Source: Calocera cornea HHB12733
Taxonomy: Eukaryota > Basidiomycota > Dacrymycetes > Dacrymycetales > Dacrymycetaceae
Reading direction: 5' to 3'
Assembly (NCBI GenBank): GCA_001632435.1
Contig: KV424010.1
Location: forward strand, 1-64,000
DNA: 64,000 bases
How positions within the stretch are numbered: the stretch's first letter is position 1; the number at the start of each line of letters is the position of its first letter. The notes below the pieces were generated by a model. That model ran no database searches and was not told where the DNA came from. It worked only from the letters and a program-made list of their open reading frames with translations. Below, piece after piece: positions 51,300 through 62,942 of the stretch. The position numbers and the translations under genes are program-made.

Positions 51300-52304
51300 T
51301 CACCCGTCCGGCTTCCGCTCCGCTCCCTCCCCATTCTGCCCCAGCCGAATCCCCATATCCCTCCACATCTCCCCCTGCAGCATCCGATGCATCATCCACC
51401 ACCCGAGCCCCATTCTCCCTACGGGCGCATGGAGCAGCCACACCCTGACCCTGTCGCTGTTCCTCTCCGCGAGCCGCTCCACCACAGGCAGGAAATGGAA
51501 CAGGAACCACGCCCCGCTCGCATCGCCCTCCTCCATGTCGTCCTGGTGCCGCACCCAGATGAGGTCGCGTCTTTGTGCTGGGGAAGGGGGGACGGGCAGG
51601 GACTGCAGGATGGACTGAAGGCGGAGGACGAACCCATCCTCCAGTGCCTGCGCGGGGAGCACCACGCTCCGCACATCGGGGAGGACGTGCGCGAGGAGCT
51701 CCGCACTGCCCATGCTCAGGCTTACCAGGGCGATCCGCTCCACCCCCGGCCACTGGAGCACCTCCGGCGCCGGCTGGAGCGTGCGCCGCATCTGCCTGCG
51801 CAGGGGGAAGATGAGCTCGTCGCTTGCGTTCGAGAAGCTGCCCAGCTCGCGAAGGTGCGTCGCCCGCTGCAGGGCGGGCCGCAGGAGGAGCAGGGGGTTG
51901 TTGTATGCCGCTAGGGGCATTCCGAGGGAGAGGCTGAGGAAGAGGCGCTCGAGTGACGGGGCGACGTGCTCCAGCAGCGCGCACACGCTCTGCGTCGGCA
52001 GAGCACGCAAAGGCCCGGAGTAGATGAGCGTGCGCACCCTCCGCTGCCGGGCGGCGAAGGTGTGCTCGAGTAGGTGCTCGAGCTGCGCGGAGGAGCGGAT
52101 CCAGAGGCAGTCGTAGAGGTAGTGCGAGGCGAGGGGGTGCAGGGCGCGCGAGGTGAGGGAGAGGGCGAGCAGGGTGCGCTGGACCTCTGCTGGCTGGGGG
52201 GCGGAGAGCGAGTATTGCGCCCTGACGAGCGGGTCGAGGATCGACAGCCAGAGCTCGGTCGGGAGCGTTGCCCCGGGGGGCTGCTCATCCACGGGGGTCG
52301 ACAT
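51300..52304 (-). CDS. F-box-like protein
   Basis: Single exon of 334 aa. Residues 12-60 (ATLPTELWLSILDPLVRAQ, then LALSLTSRALHPLASHYLYD) fit the F-box-like pattern common in basidiomycetes, where the F-box recruits targets to an SCF ubiquitin ligase. The rest is Leu-rich and resembles the irregular repeat regions of such proteins, but no defined repeat could be assigned. Targets are unknown. It is divergent from BUB3, with 235 bp between start codons, so the two share an upstream region. Confidence 0.7.
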   Translation of the reverse strand: MSTPVDEQPPGATLPTELWLSILDPLVRAQYSLSAPQPAEVQRTLLALSLTSRALHPLASHYLYDCLWIRSSAQLEHLLEHTFAARQRRVRTLIYSGPLRALPTQSVCALLEHVAPSLERLFLSLSLGMPLAAYNNPLLLLRPALQRATHLRELGSFSNASDELIFPLRRQMRRTLQPAPEVLQWPGVERIALVSLSMGSAELLAHVLPDVRSVVLPAQALEDGFVLRLQSILQSLPVPPSPAQRRDLIWVRHQDDMEEGDASGAWFLFHFLPVVERLAERNSDRVRVWLLHAPVGRMGLGWWMMHRMLQGEMWRDMGIRLGQNGEGAERKPDG

Positions 52305-52435
52305 GCCGTGGAAGGCGGGAGGGTGCAGCCATGATGGATGTGCTGTATGCGGAGGTGTGCACGCAGCCGGACGTGCTCGATTAGCGGCAGGGTCTGTCGG
52401 ATTTAGGAAGACAGCACCATGGGGTTATCTCCGAC

Positions 52436-52441
52436 ACGCGT
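52436..52441. promoter_or_regulatory. ACGCGT box in the BUB3/F-box divergent promoter
   Basis: A single MluI-box sequence 99-104 bp before the BUB3 ATG. It fits the MBF target site of yeasts; a single copy in GC-rich DNA can occur by chance. Confidence 0.35.
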
Positions 52442-52539
52442 CTTCTGCATGCTCGTTTGCTGCACAACAGCGCACGACCACCAGCACCGGCGCTACTGAC
52501 TTCTTCCTCCCCACATCGGCACTCTCCGACCTATCCAAG

Positions 52540-53822
52540 ATGTCAGGCCCAGGTCAGTATATCTGGGCACTGTGCTATGAATGCAGCTGACTGAGCATCC
52601 GTGAACAGCCGAAGTAGAGCTCGACAACGCCCCGGTGGACATGGTCTCCGCCCTGCACTTCTCACCCGCAACGCCCGACCACCTGCTCGTCTCCTCCTGG
52701 GACGGTGTACGCCCTTTTCCTCTCTTCCCTACACCGCGCAAACTGATGGATAACTTGGATTGGAATAGTCCGTAAGGTTGTATGATGTGACGAAGGACGA
52801 CCAGCTCGTGTCCGTGCAGCATCGTGCGCCTGTGCTGGACGTGGTGTACCGGGAGCCGGGGAGGGCGTATAGTGCGGGGTTGGACGGCTCGGTGCGGATG
52901 TAAGTCGCCTCTCTCCCACATATATAGACTCAGAGCGAAGCTAAAGCGGCTATAGTGTTGATTTAGAGAAAGGCACCCTGCAAACGCTCGGCACGCACCA
53001 GAGCGCCGCGCGCTCCGTCGTCTGGTCCTCCTCGTACAACTTCCTCCTCTCCGGCTCGTGGGACGCGACCGTGCGCGCGTGGGACGTGCGCTCCCCGACG
53101 CCGCAGATCCTCGCCGCCCCGCAGCCCGAGCGCGTCTATTCGATGGACGCGGACAAGGAGCGGCTCGTGGTGGCCATGGCTGGCCGGCACGTGCGCGTGT
53201 GGGACTTGCGGATGCTGAGGGAGCGGGCGGGGCATAAGGAGCCTGCGCAGGTCAGGGAGAGCAGCTTGAAGTACCAGGTGAGGAAGGTCGCGTGCATGAT
53301 GGATGGCGAGGGTGCGTCTGCTTTTCGGTTCTGTGACGCGGTGAGGGTGCTGATGGGAGCGGATGTAGGATTTGCGAGCAGCTCGGTAGAGGGCCGCATC
53401 GCCATCGACTACTACGAAGCCTCTGACGGTGCGCAGTCGCGCAAGTATGCCTTCAAATGCCACCGCACGACCGTCGACGGGGTCGAGAACATCTTCCCCG
53501 TGAACGCGCTGACCTTCCACCCGAGGTACAACACGTTGCTGTCCGGCGGGTCGGACGCCACCGTGAGCATATGGGACATCAGCACGCGCAAGCGGATCAA
53601 GCAGATCCCCAAGTTCCGCGCGGCTGTCCAGGCGATCGCGGTGAGCCGGGGTGGGGAGAGGATCGCCATTGGGTGCGGGGACGGGTTGGAGGACGGCGAT
53701 AAGCCTGTGATGGCGAGCGTGTTTGTGAGGATGAGTGGGGAGGAGGCTAAGGTGTGTTGTGCTATCTCATAAGCTGAACTGTGGCTGACCTCCATATGCA
53801 GCCCAAGCCGAAGGCGTCCTAA
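52540..53822 (+). CDS. BUB3: Spindle checkpoint WD40 protein Bub3
   Basis: Six exons: 52540-52552, 52609-52706, 52769-52899, 52956-53311, 53369-53751 and 53802-53822, encoding 333 aa. First and last coding exons are tiny (13 and 21 bp). WD repeats are visible as LVSSWDGSVRLYD, LLSGSWDATVRAWD, VAMAGRHVRVWD and LLSGGSDATVSIWD. Bub3-specific segments are SSLKYQVRKVACM, GFASSSVEGRIAIDYYE and KYAFKCHRTTVDGVENIFPV. Bub3 binds phosphorylated MELT repeats of the kinetochore protein Spc105/Knl1 and recruits Bub1 and BubR1/Mad3. The C-terminus is a short basic KPKPKAS. Rae1 is the nearest alternative, but the SVEGRIAIDY block favours Bub3. Confidence 0.92.
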
Positions 53823-54216
53823 ACTCACTGTCAATTATCGTATTGTCATGCGGGTACGACGAGATTCTCGTGCACTGTGTCAGCAGGTTTTTTTGGGCGA
53901 TGTTGTGTTTTACAGTATGGGATCACGTGCTTTACGAGTGTATGCATCGTCCGCGCACAAAAGGGTGGATGACTGCATCTTTGCTGCACTGGTCCTGTAG
54001 CATACGCTAGCTGCCACGCTCTGTCACGAAATGTAGAGTCTTGATCAAATCGGCGTGAACAGGGCGACGTGGTGGACCACGTCGAATATCAAGGCACGTG
54101 AGCGCTCAGACTCCGCGTGTCAAACGTTGCGCGCCGTCGTCATCCACCACCCTCACTCACCAGTCCTCTCCATCCGACCCCTCCCCACGCTTAACGCATA
54201 TATACCCTCAACTAAA
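53823..54216. other. Intergenic region, nothing recognised
   Basis: About 390 bp between BUB3 and the Brr6-like gene. Only the likely promoter of the latter; no distinct site was recognised. Confidence 0.5.
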
Positions 54217-55684
54217 ATGGACTACGAGCGCACCTCCCGCCAAGGCTTCGCCTCCTCCGCCCTCTTCACCCCGCAGCGGCAGTACGACGACCGCGACACC
54301 TCCTCGCCGATGGACGTGGACCGCCCGAGCTATTGGCAGGGCGAGACCGACTCGCCGCCGCGCAAGCGTATGCCCTCTCACTCTCAACTCCCTAGCACAC
54401 TGTTCTGACGTGTATATGCGCATAGGACCGCATATAGACCCCACGCCGAGAGAGCCTATATTCCCCCCGAGCTCACAACGGCACGCGCCCGCGTACCCGG
54501 CGCCCTTCGGCCAACAGCCTCCCCCGCCGGTGGTGGCTAACGCGCCCTGGCTGTTTGACACGGACCGAGTGAGGTTTGCACCGGGCGCGGCAACGCCGGT
54601 GGAGGAGGTGAGGGACGTGGAGATGAGTAGCTGGGAGGGGGAGGAGGGGGAGGAGACTGAGAAGGAACCGTCGGCGCCAGCCAAGGTACCGGAGAAGGCC
54701 AAGGAGAAGGAGAAGGTTAAGGAGAAACGGAAGTCGAAGAGGGAGAAGGAAAGGGAAGAGCCGGAGGATATCAGCACAGAGCTAGAGGTGGACGAGCTGC
54801 AAGTCAAAGGACGCGAGGTCGCCCTAGGCGGGTACAAGCGCGTGATGAAGCGTCGTCGACAGCAAGCGCTCACGCACGCGGATCAGCACCTCAACGGCCC
54901 GCTGCAGCCCTCGCTCACCCAGCAGATCTTCTGGCCCTACCCCGTCCCCTCCGGCCCTCACCAGCACCTCCCCGAGCCGGACTACGCGACGCGCGTGTGG
55001 GCCTGGTGCCGCGCAGTGTTCAACTCCCTGCTACTCCTCTTCGTCTTCCTCTCCGCCGCCGCGCTCCTCTACTTCGTCTTCCGCGATGTCGGCTCCCGCA
55101 TCGAGCACCACAACCGCGAGTACAGCATCGAGGTGCAAGAATGCATCGACAAGCGGATCAGGAACCACTGCGACTCGGAGTACGTGGGGCCGGAGCTGAG
55201 GCTCCAGTGCCTGCAGTGGGAGAACTGCATTAGGAGGGATACGCGCAGCCTGGGGTACACAAAGGTCATCGCCCAGGTGCTTGCGGAGGTGCTGGACGAG
55301 TTTGCGAACAACGTCAGCTGGAGGATGGTCGTGCGTCATATCCCATTCCAGCTCTGCATGCACAATCTCACCCCGCCGTAGGCTATGTTCCTCACAGCAA
55401 CAGCAGTCATCCTCATCGCAGCCAACTTCAAGCCCTTCCCCGCGCCCCCATCCCACCCTCACACGGACCCGCCTGCGCAAGCCCAGCCCTCCCACACCCC
55501 CAACTTCCAGTTCGTCCCCCCCTCCGCGCCATTCCCCTTCCCGCCGATCCAGCACCACCCCCATCCGCAGACATCGTACGACGCGGGCGAGCCGCGCATC
55601 GAGGAGCTGGACGATGAGCCGAGCATGGACTCGACTGATGGGAGGGTGAAGCTGCTCGAGGGGGCGAACGGGCGGAAGTGGTAG
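54217..55684 (+). CDS. BRR6: Nuclear-envelope protein, Brr6/Brl1 family
   Basis: Three exons: 54217-54367, 54426-55327 and 55382-55684, encoding 451 aa. The Brr6/Brl1 domain lies between two transmembrane helices (about 247-270, FNSLLLLFVFLSAAALLYFV; and about 352-367, AMFLTATAVILIAANF). Between them are the conserved cysteines in VQECIDKRIRNHC and LQCLQWENCIRRD, located in the perinuclear space in yeast. The family helps nuclear pore assembly and membrane fluidity. The N-terminal half is a charged Lys/Glu segment (KAKEKEKVKEKRKSKREKE), cytosolic or nuclear. Many basidiomycetes have one such gene covering Brr6 and Brl1 roles, so the symbol is approximate. Confidence 0.88.
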
Positions 55685-55792
55685 GTGCTTGGATTGAATG
55701 GGTGTTTTTGTTGGGTCTTGGACATCTACATTGCATATGCGCTCAATAACGACTACCATTGTTATTCTCTTCTGTGTCATCCTGCGCGCCCT

Positions 55793-56871
55793 TCAAGCAC
55801 CGGGCGCATAGGGAAACCTCGCCTTCCAATGATCGGCAATCTCCTCCCTGGTAGCGAACCAAACGCCCTCCTTTCCCTTGGCGTGCTCGAGGAATTTCCT
55901 CAGCCCTCCGATCCTCCCCGGGCGGCCCACGAGGCGGCAGTGCAGCCCGATCGACATCATCTTAGGCGCGCCGGCAACCCCCTCGGCGTACAGCTCGTCG
56001 AAGGCACCGATGAGGTAGTCGGCGAAGGCGGTCGGGGACTGGAAGCCGTTGTACCGCGCTTCGCGGTAGTCGTTGTTGTCGAGCGTGTCTGACGCACGGT
56101 CAATATCTCAACAGGCCGGCGAGACGAGAATACGCACAAGGGATGATCAGCAGCCCCTCTTTCGCCTCCCCTCCGGGCATGGGCACCCAATACGGCAGGT
56201 CATCGGAATAGCTGTCCGAGTAGTACTTGAGCTCCAGCCCCTCCTCGCGATACACATCGGCAATGAGCGCCCGCGCCCTCTGGCCCGACCGGGCCGAGAC
56301 GTTTCCGTAGTACCAGCCCCTGGGCTCCTGCCCCGCCGTCTGCTTGATCGCCCGGATCGCCTTCTTCGCGAACTCCTTCTCCTCCTCGACGCTCCACGCG
56401 CTCCGGTCAATCCACCGCCAGCCGTGGCTCGCAGCCTCGTGTCCCGCTTTCTGCAGGGCTGCGCCCACGGAGGGGTTGAGCAGCATTGCCTGCCCCACGG
56501 CGTAGGCCGTACATTTCACCTGGTACTGCTCGAACAAGCGCAGAATACGCCACACGCCTGCGCGGCTGCCGTACTCGTACAGGGACTCCATGTTGACATC
56601 CCGCTGTCCGTCGTCGAACGGCAGCACACCTGGGCCGAGCTCACTCCCCAGCACCTCGGTCGCAGCGTCCCCGTTCACGGGCGTCGCCTCGCTCCCTTCT
56701 TCGTAGTTCAACACGAGCGATATGGCGATCTTGGCCCCACCTGGCCATTGCGGGTCGGGCGTAGAGCCGCCGTAGCCGACCAGGTCGCGCGGTGTGTACT
56801 CGGTCGAGTTCCTGCTCTGCTTCAGTATTGTGACACCGACCGAACAAGGGCAAAACTCACTTGGTCGTCAT
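55793..56871 (-). CDS. PuuE-type allantoinase / polysaccharide deacetylase family protein
   Basis: Three exons: 56871-56861, 56811-56138 and 56088-55793, encoding 326 aa; the first coding exon is 11 bp. The sequence MTTKNSTEYTPRDLVGYGG, LVLNYEEGSEATPVNGD, GHEAASHGWRWID and YYGNVSARS follows the NodB-fold family that includes bacterial PuuE allantoinase and fungal chitin-deacetylase-like proteins. The NYEEG motif in place of the canonical metal-binding TFDD points to the PuuE branch (ring opening of allantoin in purine use) more than to chitin deacetylases. There is no signal peptide, which fits a cytosolic enzyme. It is divergent from arginyl-tRNA synthetase. The acceptor of exon 3 was set so the frame reads IPYTLDNNDYREARY. 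Confidence 0.8.
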
Positions 56872-57525
56872 CCTTTCGAATTACAGCAGTGGTCGCGCCA
56901 GAGCACGCCAGCACAGGTGGAGCCTAGCTGTCTGTCCATCCCTGCTTCGCGATTCCTGGCTATCGGGAATGATACGCATTCCAAGGGAGGTGGACCCCTA
57001 GACAGCCCCGCATCACGATTCCAGTGTTGGTGGCTGTGTTTCCCATTGTCTGGATGGATTGAAATTTGGTTACTGTACTTGCAGCTGGTGCTGTGCTTAC
57101 TGTATCAGCAGTGTTTTCAACTGGCAGCAATGAGATTATACCCTCCTGGCCATCTGTTTCTGCATTATGCATGGACTATACCCACCGCCAAACACAACAA
57201 CAACAGCTAGCAAGCCAATCTCTCCCTATAAGTTATAGGGACGTTCTCTCCCTTTTTCCCGAGAGAGTGTCTTGAGTTCAGGGTGCTTCACAAGCTTATT
57301 TTTGCCTCCGAGGGTTCGCCTCAAACCCAGTCGCGACTCCTGCATCCTGTGCATATCGCATCGTCGCATCCCTGACTCGACCGCAAGAGCGCTCTCCCCT
57401 TCGCTACATCGTCAGCCGCTGCAGACAACAAGGTGGCATACTTACTCGCTGCCGCACGGTCCACCACCCGCATCTTCCAAAAACCGAAACAGTCCTCGCT
57501 CCACCCCATCCTCAACATCCGAAAA
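56872..57525. other. Divergent promoter region, PuuE-like gene and ArgRS
   Basis: About 650 bp between two start codons. At 57223-57241 lies a 19-nt perfect palindrome around one central base (TCCCTATAA-G-TTATAGGGA), and a CAA-rich tract precedes it near 57190-57205. The palindrome is the only distinct candidate site. Confidence 0.5.
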
Positions 57526-59613
57526 ATGGCAACAAAAGCTGTAACGAACGGCACCTTCTCTCCTTACAATGCCCACGTCCCCGGAGCAGAGCCAGAAGTA
57601 TGCGCCCTCGACGCCTTCCGGCTTGCAGTTGCGTCGAAGCTCACTGGCCCGCTGAGCCTATCACTCGAGAAAGCCTACGAGGGTGTCGACCTTGGGAAAA
57701 AAGGAGCAGATTTCACTGTTGCTGTCCCCCGATTCCGGTTAGGTGGCAAGCCGGATACCTGGGCACAAAAGGTCGTCGATGAATTCCAGCCGGACGAGTG
57801 GGTCGAGAGCGCGACTGTGGAAAAGGGGTTCGTCTCCTTCATGGTTAGGACGCAGACCCTGGCGAAGAAGGTGTTGACGCAAGTCCATGACCTGACATAT
57901 GACTCTCCGAGTGGGAAGCCGGCGTACGGATGCAACAATAGCGGGAAGGGGAAGAAGGCCATTATTGGTGCGCATGTGCTCTGTAATATGGATGGATGGA
58001 TGCTAACCACCCCCGTGCCCAGAGTACTCTTCTCCGAATATTGCGAAGGAGTTCCATGCCGGCCACTTGCGATCAACCATCCTCGGTGCCTTCCTCGCCA
58101 ATATACACAGGGCGACGGGATGGGACGTGACGACGATTAATTACCTCGGCGATTGGGGCAAGCAGTTTGGCTTGGTGGCCGTCGGTTTCGAGCGGTATGG
58201 CTCAGAAGAGGCGCTCAAGACGGATGCGATTCACCACTTGTACGACGTCTACGTCAAGATCAACAGGGATGGAGACCCCGAGAAGGCTGTTCAAACAGCC
58301 GTGACCGACTTCTTCAAAGCGACGAAGGAGGAGAAGCTTGCGAAAGAAGCCCAGTGGGAGAAACTCCGTGACTATATACAGCAAGCGTACAATGAAAGTT
58401 ATGCGGTGCACGATGCCGCGCGAGAATTCTTCAGGCGGATGGAGGATGGAGACGAATCAGCAGTCGCGCAGTGGAAGCGGTTCCGCGACCTGTCGCTCGA
58501 ACGGTACAAGCAAAGCTATGAACGGCTCAACATCGAGTTTGACGTCTACGGGGGCGAGAGCACGGTCAGCCAGCAAGCGATGCAGGAGGTGATACAGAAG
58601 ATGACTCAAATGGGGATTGTTGAGAAGGGGAAAGAGAAGAAGGAGGGTGCTACGCTCATCAACCTGGAGAAGTGGAAGCTGGGAAGTCCGGTACTGCAGA
58701 AATCGGGTATGTCATTAACTCTTGCCGAGAGTCAAGCTCATGTCCATTCAGATGGGACATCGCTGTACATCACGCGTGACATTGCTGGCGCCATTGAGCG
58801 TTATACGAAGTATCATTTCGACAAGATGATCTACGTCGCCGGTGCACCTCAAGATATGCACTTCGCTCAGTTCTTCAAGGTGCTTGAATTAATGGATCTG
58901 CCATGGGCGAAGACGCTTGAGCACGCCAATTTCGGCTCCATTCTTGGCATGTCATCCCGAAAGGGTACGGCTGTGTCACTGGATCATATCTTGAACGAGG
59001 CCCAGGAAGTCATGCATGAGCAGATGAAGAAGAACGATGCCAAGTACGCGAATGTGGACGATCCTGAAAAGACGGCGGATGAGATTGGGATGAGCGCGGT
59101 GAAGATCCAGGACATGGCGAGCAAGCGGTGAGACTCTCCGTCTTCCTTTAACCTTAGCGAAGTACTAAAGATGGGTACAGGATCAACAACTACACGTTCA
59201 ACTGGTCTCGAATGCTGTCATTTGAGGGCGACACGGGTCCCTACCTGCAGTATGCTCACGCGCGTCTATCGTCGGTACAGCGGAAGACCACCGACGCGGG
59301 TTTGGTGCTCCCCAGCGATGTGAGCAAGATCAACACAGATCTGCTCACTGAACCCGGCGCACGTGCGATCATCTACCTGCTCGCGTCGTATCCGGACGTT
59401 GTACGCATGGCGCTCAAGACGTACGAACCCTCGACTGTCGTCACATACCTGTTCAAGCTCAGCCATGCTATCTCGGCTGCATGGGAGACTCTCGTTGTCA
59501 TGGGTCAGGAAGAAGAGCTCGCGAAGGCGCGTTTGTGGCTGTTTATTTGTGCCAAGGACGTGTTGGCGGCTGGGCTGCGGCTGCTCAGCGTGCGACCCCT
59601 CGAAAAGATGTGA
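57526..59613 (+). CDS. RRS1: Arginyl-tRNA synthetase
   Basis: Four exons: 57526-57967, 58023-58706, 58752-59127 and 59181-59613, encoding 644 aa. This class I synthetase charges tRNA-Arg. The HIGH-type motif is HAGHLRST (about 159-166) and the KMSKS-equivalent GMSSRKGTAV (about 441-450). The C-terminal helical anticodon-binding domain ends RLLSVRPLEKM. Upstream of the ATG the frame stays open for 31 codons from a GTG (AARSTTRIFQKPKQ), which looks like a mitochondrial presequence; a non-AUG or alternative start could give a mitochondrial form, as in other dual-targeted synthetases. Intron 2 (58707-58751) is 45 bp, in frame and without a stop; it was removed because the family has KSDGTSLYITRD there. 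Confidence 0.95.
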
Positions 59614-60255
59614 GACCTATGCAGGCAGTTGTTTCAGTCGTACTCCGCTGTGAACCATCGCCCAGTCGCGCACTCTCGACGTAACAATGAGATATGCTGA
59701 CTGATACACCTTCACCAAGCTCGCCCCGTCCGTCTGTTTTCAGTAGGACAGTGGATTGGGAAAGCATATATAACGCGATTAGAAGGGGCTCATGTTCCAG
59801 TCCCTGACATAAATATGAGATGAGCAATGAAAGGTGTCGGTTTGCCCTTCAGCGTCTATTTGAGTGAGCTTGCCGTACCGGCATTTCCGCTTGTGTGCAC
59901 ATCCGATCAGGATGCCGGTCCGGCAGCATTGCCGGCCAATACGAGACAATGCGGCTTAGCTCTGAACAACACGAACTCTTGCGGACGCGCAATGCCTAAG
60001 TCTGAGACAGATGGCGCCTAAGAAGGAGAGGAAGGCAGGCAGCTTCGGAGAGCATGGTCAGTGCGCTTGAGGGAAAGAAGTAGGCGTGGTGCATTGTGAG
60101 TGATCTTCAGGAGAATGTCCAGTGAAGCATGGACCGTGCATGTAGTCACCTGTGTATCTCGCCAATCAATCATGTGATATCCTCATCAGCATCCCTCATG
60201 TACAATGCTCCGCATGTGATAATATTAGAGTGCAACGGATGAAAGTGTCGATGCA
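59614..60255. other. Intergenic region between convergent genes
   Basis: About 640 bp between the stops of ArgRS and the VPS68-like gene. Presumably 3' UTRs; nothing else recognised. Confidence 0.5.
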
Positions 60256-60932
60256 TTACAACGCCAGCCTGTACTCGTATTCGCCTTGGGTGTTCTGCCC
60301 TAGCCAGAGGACCACGGCGGAGAGCATGATACACACGTTCTGGGCCACATTCGCGACACCGTAGTACTCGTACTTGTCTGGATAGTCGGGGAGAATGTAC
60401 TTCAGCACCAGGATGGTCTATATTGCGATGTCAGCGAGGACGCCCCACTGATATGGGATTGTACGCACCACGCTGCCCGCCAAGCCGCCAGCCATGAGTG
60501 CGAAGCCAAGGAACAAGAACAACCTGGCCCTCCAAACGACACCTCCCTCACCCCATCCACCAAGGGACATCCCACCCTCACCCATCAGGCGCTCCCTGTT
60601 GATCAGGTTGACAACGAGCATGCCAAGCGTGCTGCAGATGCCGGGAATCCAGTCCACGAAGGTGACATGAACCGGGACCTCGTCGTATGGTGCATCGGGC
60701 GGAGGCCTGGCATGCGCAGAGAGGATCGCGGCATCGAGGAAAAGCCACTGAGCCATTGCAAACTAATGTATGGCTTGTCAGCGCTTGAGCGGTGCGCGGT
60801 CGTCTGACGATGACGCACCAAGGCTCCAGCCGCATACACTCCAATAGCGCGCTTGTTCCTCAAGAGAGGGGCGACTGGGAATGGGATAACGCATACCCTG
60901 CGTGGGTCGTACGCTGCCCGAGGAAGAGACAT
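60256..60932 (-). CDS. VPS68: Vps68/TMEM50-family membrane protein
   Basis: Three exons: 60932-60819, 60762-60469 and 60417-60256, encoding 189 aa. Four hydrophobic segments are visible. The family signature HVTFVDWIPGICSTLGMLVV is followed by ARLFLFLGFALMAGGLAGS and NVCIMLSAVVLWLGQNT, as in yeast Vps68 and animal TMEM50A/B. Yeast Vps68 works with Vps55 in endosome-to-vacuole transport. The start MSLPRAAYDPRRVCVIPF was chosen for length agreement with the family (about 180-190 aa). Confidence 0.92.
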
Positions 60933-61316
60933 TTCGAATGAGCGTTGGGCCGTTGAGGGCGTGTGAACGTGCGCGGTGGTCGTCTGCGGAGACGTTGGTG
61001 ACCGCTGGTGCTGCGAGGGCACGACCGCAGGTTGCTTCCGTCGTTAGGGGATCTTCGGCGGAAACGCGCGGAACGGCGACGTCAACAGCCTCATCAGCCC
61101 GCGCCGTTGCTCCCATTTGAACTACCATTGCAGCATTAACTATAACGAGAGTACTACAGATGTGTACCAAAAATAAAACATTCAACTAAGTCACACAAAG
61201 CTATCATGTTCTCCTGGATGATATCCTAGCGGCTACTACCTAACATTCCTTGGAATTCCGTCGAATATGTTTAGGTCCTTCATTTGAATCGGACGACGCG
61301 GCACGGAGTGTTCGCT
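60933..61316. other. Intergenic region, nothing recognised
   Basis: About 380 bp between two minus-strand genes; likely the promoter of the VPS68-like gene. Confidence 0.5.
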
Positions 61317-62942
61317 TCATCGCCATTCATAATCATCGTAATCCCAATCAGGGCTACGCTCGTGAGCCACATCCCCATAATCATCATAGTCATCATAATC
61401 ATCGTCTTCACCTATAGGTTTGCCATCGGGATCATCATCCCACCGACGGCGACCATCAAGCCTCCCCTTCAACCACCCGTATTTGCGGCGAAGACAATCA
61501 AAGGTCCTGCTTAAGCCAGAGTCCGATTTGCTTCTCTTCCTCTTGGGCCACCACACACTCGGTCTGGGATCGACTGGGTGGGTCGCTATAGGAGCCGGAC
61601 TGTACTGGTACGGAGAGGTGCCACGGTACGGCGAGTGGGCTTGCGCGTACCGGGCAAACCCGTCATTGCAAAATTCCACCACAGCGCAAAGCTGTTCGGC
61701 ACGATAGTCCATCCAGTCGTTGTATACTGTGACATTATTATTGAAGTGGCTTCTCCATCGGGCCAATGAGAGGGCCCAGTGTGAATGTTCCAGCAACCGG
61801 CTAAAACTGTATCAGTCTCGACAATGTGGGGAGCGGGAAAGCAGCATACTGTGATGCCCAACTTCCAGAAGGACATAACACAAATGGCGTCAACCACTTC
61901 GGATCGAGCACCTTAACGGAATAGTCCACTAGCTCCTTGAATGCATTGAGGGCCTCGACTACACGGCTTGCGTCTGCCACCTTGGAGGTTCTTCAGCACG
62001 CCAGACCATGGAAAGGGCGGATACACTCACCAGCATGGCATACCAGGTATCTTCTATCGCTCTCTCCAAGCCATGAATAGGCTCTTTCCCTCCATATTGT
62101 TTCATGGCCGTCCTCAACTCTTGCAGAAGAGCTCGCCACATCTCCTCAACTGAAGGTTCGACAGGTGGTCTCGTGCTAGGAGAACGGACCGGAGGTACAG
62201 GAGCCGTAGCAGGCGGAGTCGCGGGTGGAGTGAGTGGCATTTGTCTCAACACAACCGGTGTCTCCCATGGCTTTTCAAAGGCGCTACAGCGATGGTCAAC
62301 CTTCCAGGGACGACCGTAGGTCCCGCACACATGTGGATGAGGAGGTACCTCGCGGAAAGGGTGCCGCTGCCACACATAAGGACTGGTTCTAGGATCTCTC
62401 GGTGGCGCCAGGGGTGTCGATGCTGGGATGGCCACAGAGGGGCTTAGAAGTTGGTTAGTTGGCGGTATGGAAGCTTCTGCGTGAGGAGACGTTGCTGGCG
62501 CGTCTGGGGAGGATATCGGTAGCGACGTCGCCTGGACAGTCGGTACAGCCGGTGTCAGTGGAGCAGGTTGTACATCCGCATGCTGCTGTCCCGTGGGTGG
62601 AGTTCCAGAGTACGGCGAGAACATAAAGCCCATTGGTACATAGTATGGTTGGTCAGTTGTTATCATGACGGGTTGCGCCAAGTAAGGGGCAGAAGAGGGG
62701 CGTAGTGGATCCGGCGATCCGTCATCGACCTCTGAAGTTATGTCGGGTGGGATGGGTGCTGGTGAAGCAGTGAATAGCCGCCCGTTAGCCGCATGACGTT
62801 CCGCCTCCCGGTCTGCTGAGCGGCGAGCGGCGGTGCCTCTCTGCGCTCCTTCGAAGTAATCGCCGTTGGCATTGACAGTACTCCAATCGGCGGGCTCCGT
62901 GTGATGGCGCCTCCGAGAGCGCCATGCCGAATCGACGTTCAT
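61317..62942 (-). CDS. Unrecognised protein with acidic Tyr/Asp-rich tail
   Basis: Three exons: 62942-62031, 61980-61850 and 61806-61317, encoding 510 aa; the frame is open 37 codons further upstream, with another possible start at 63053. The first 250 residues are Pro/Ser/Thr-rich and disordered. Residues about 260-420 look folded and partly helical (VEEMWRALLQELRTAMKQY, ERAIEDTWYAMLVADASR, LNAFKELVDYSVKVLD, RWRSHFNNNVTVYNDWMDY). The C-terminus is a run of Asp/Tyr repeats (EDDDYDDYDDYGD) ending DYDDYEWR. I do not recognise a family. Exon phases agree across both introns, and the composition shifts from disordered to structured at the exon 1 to 2 region, so the gene itself is likely real. Confidence 0.65.

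Noticed and set aside
55685..56092. 135-codon plus-strand frame downstream of the Brr6-like gene
   Set aside because: It is antisense to the last exon of the PuuE-like gene, whose protein sequence is recognisable.
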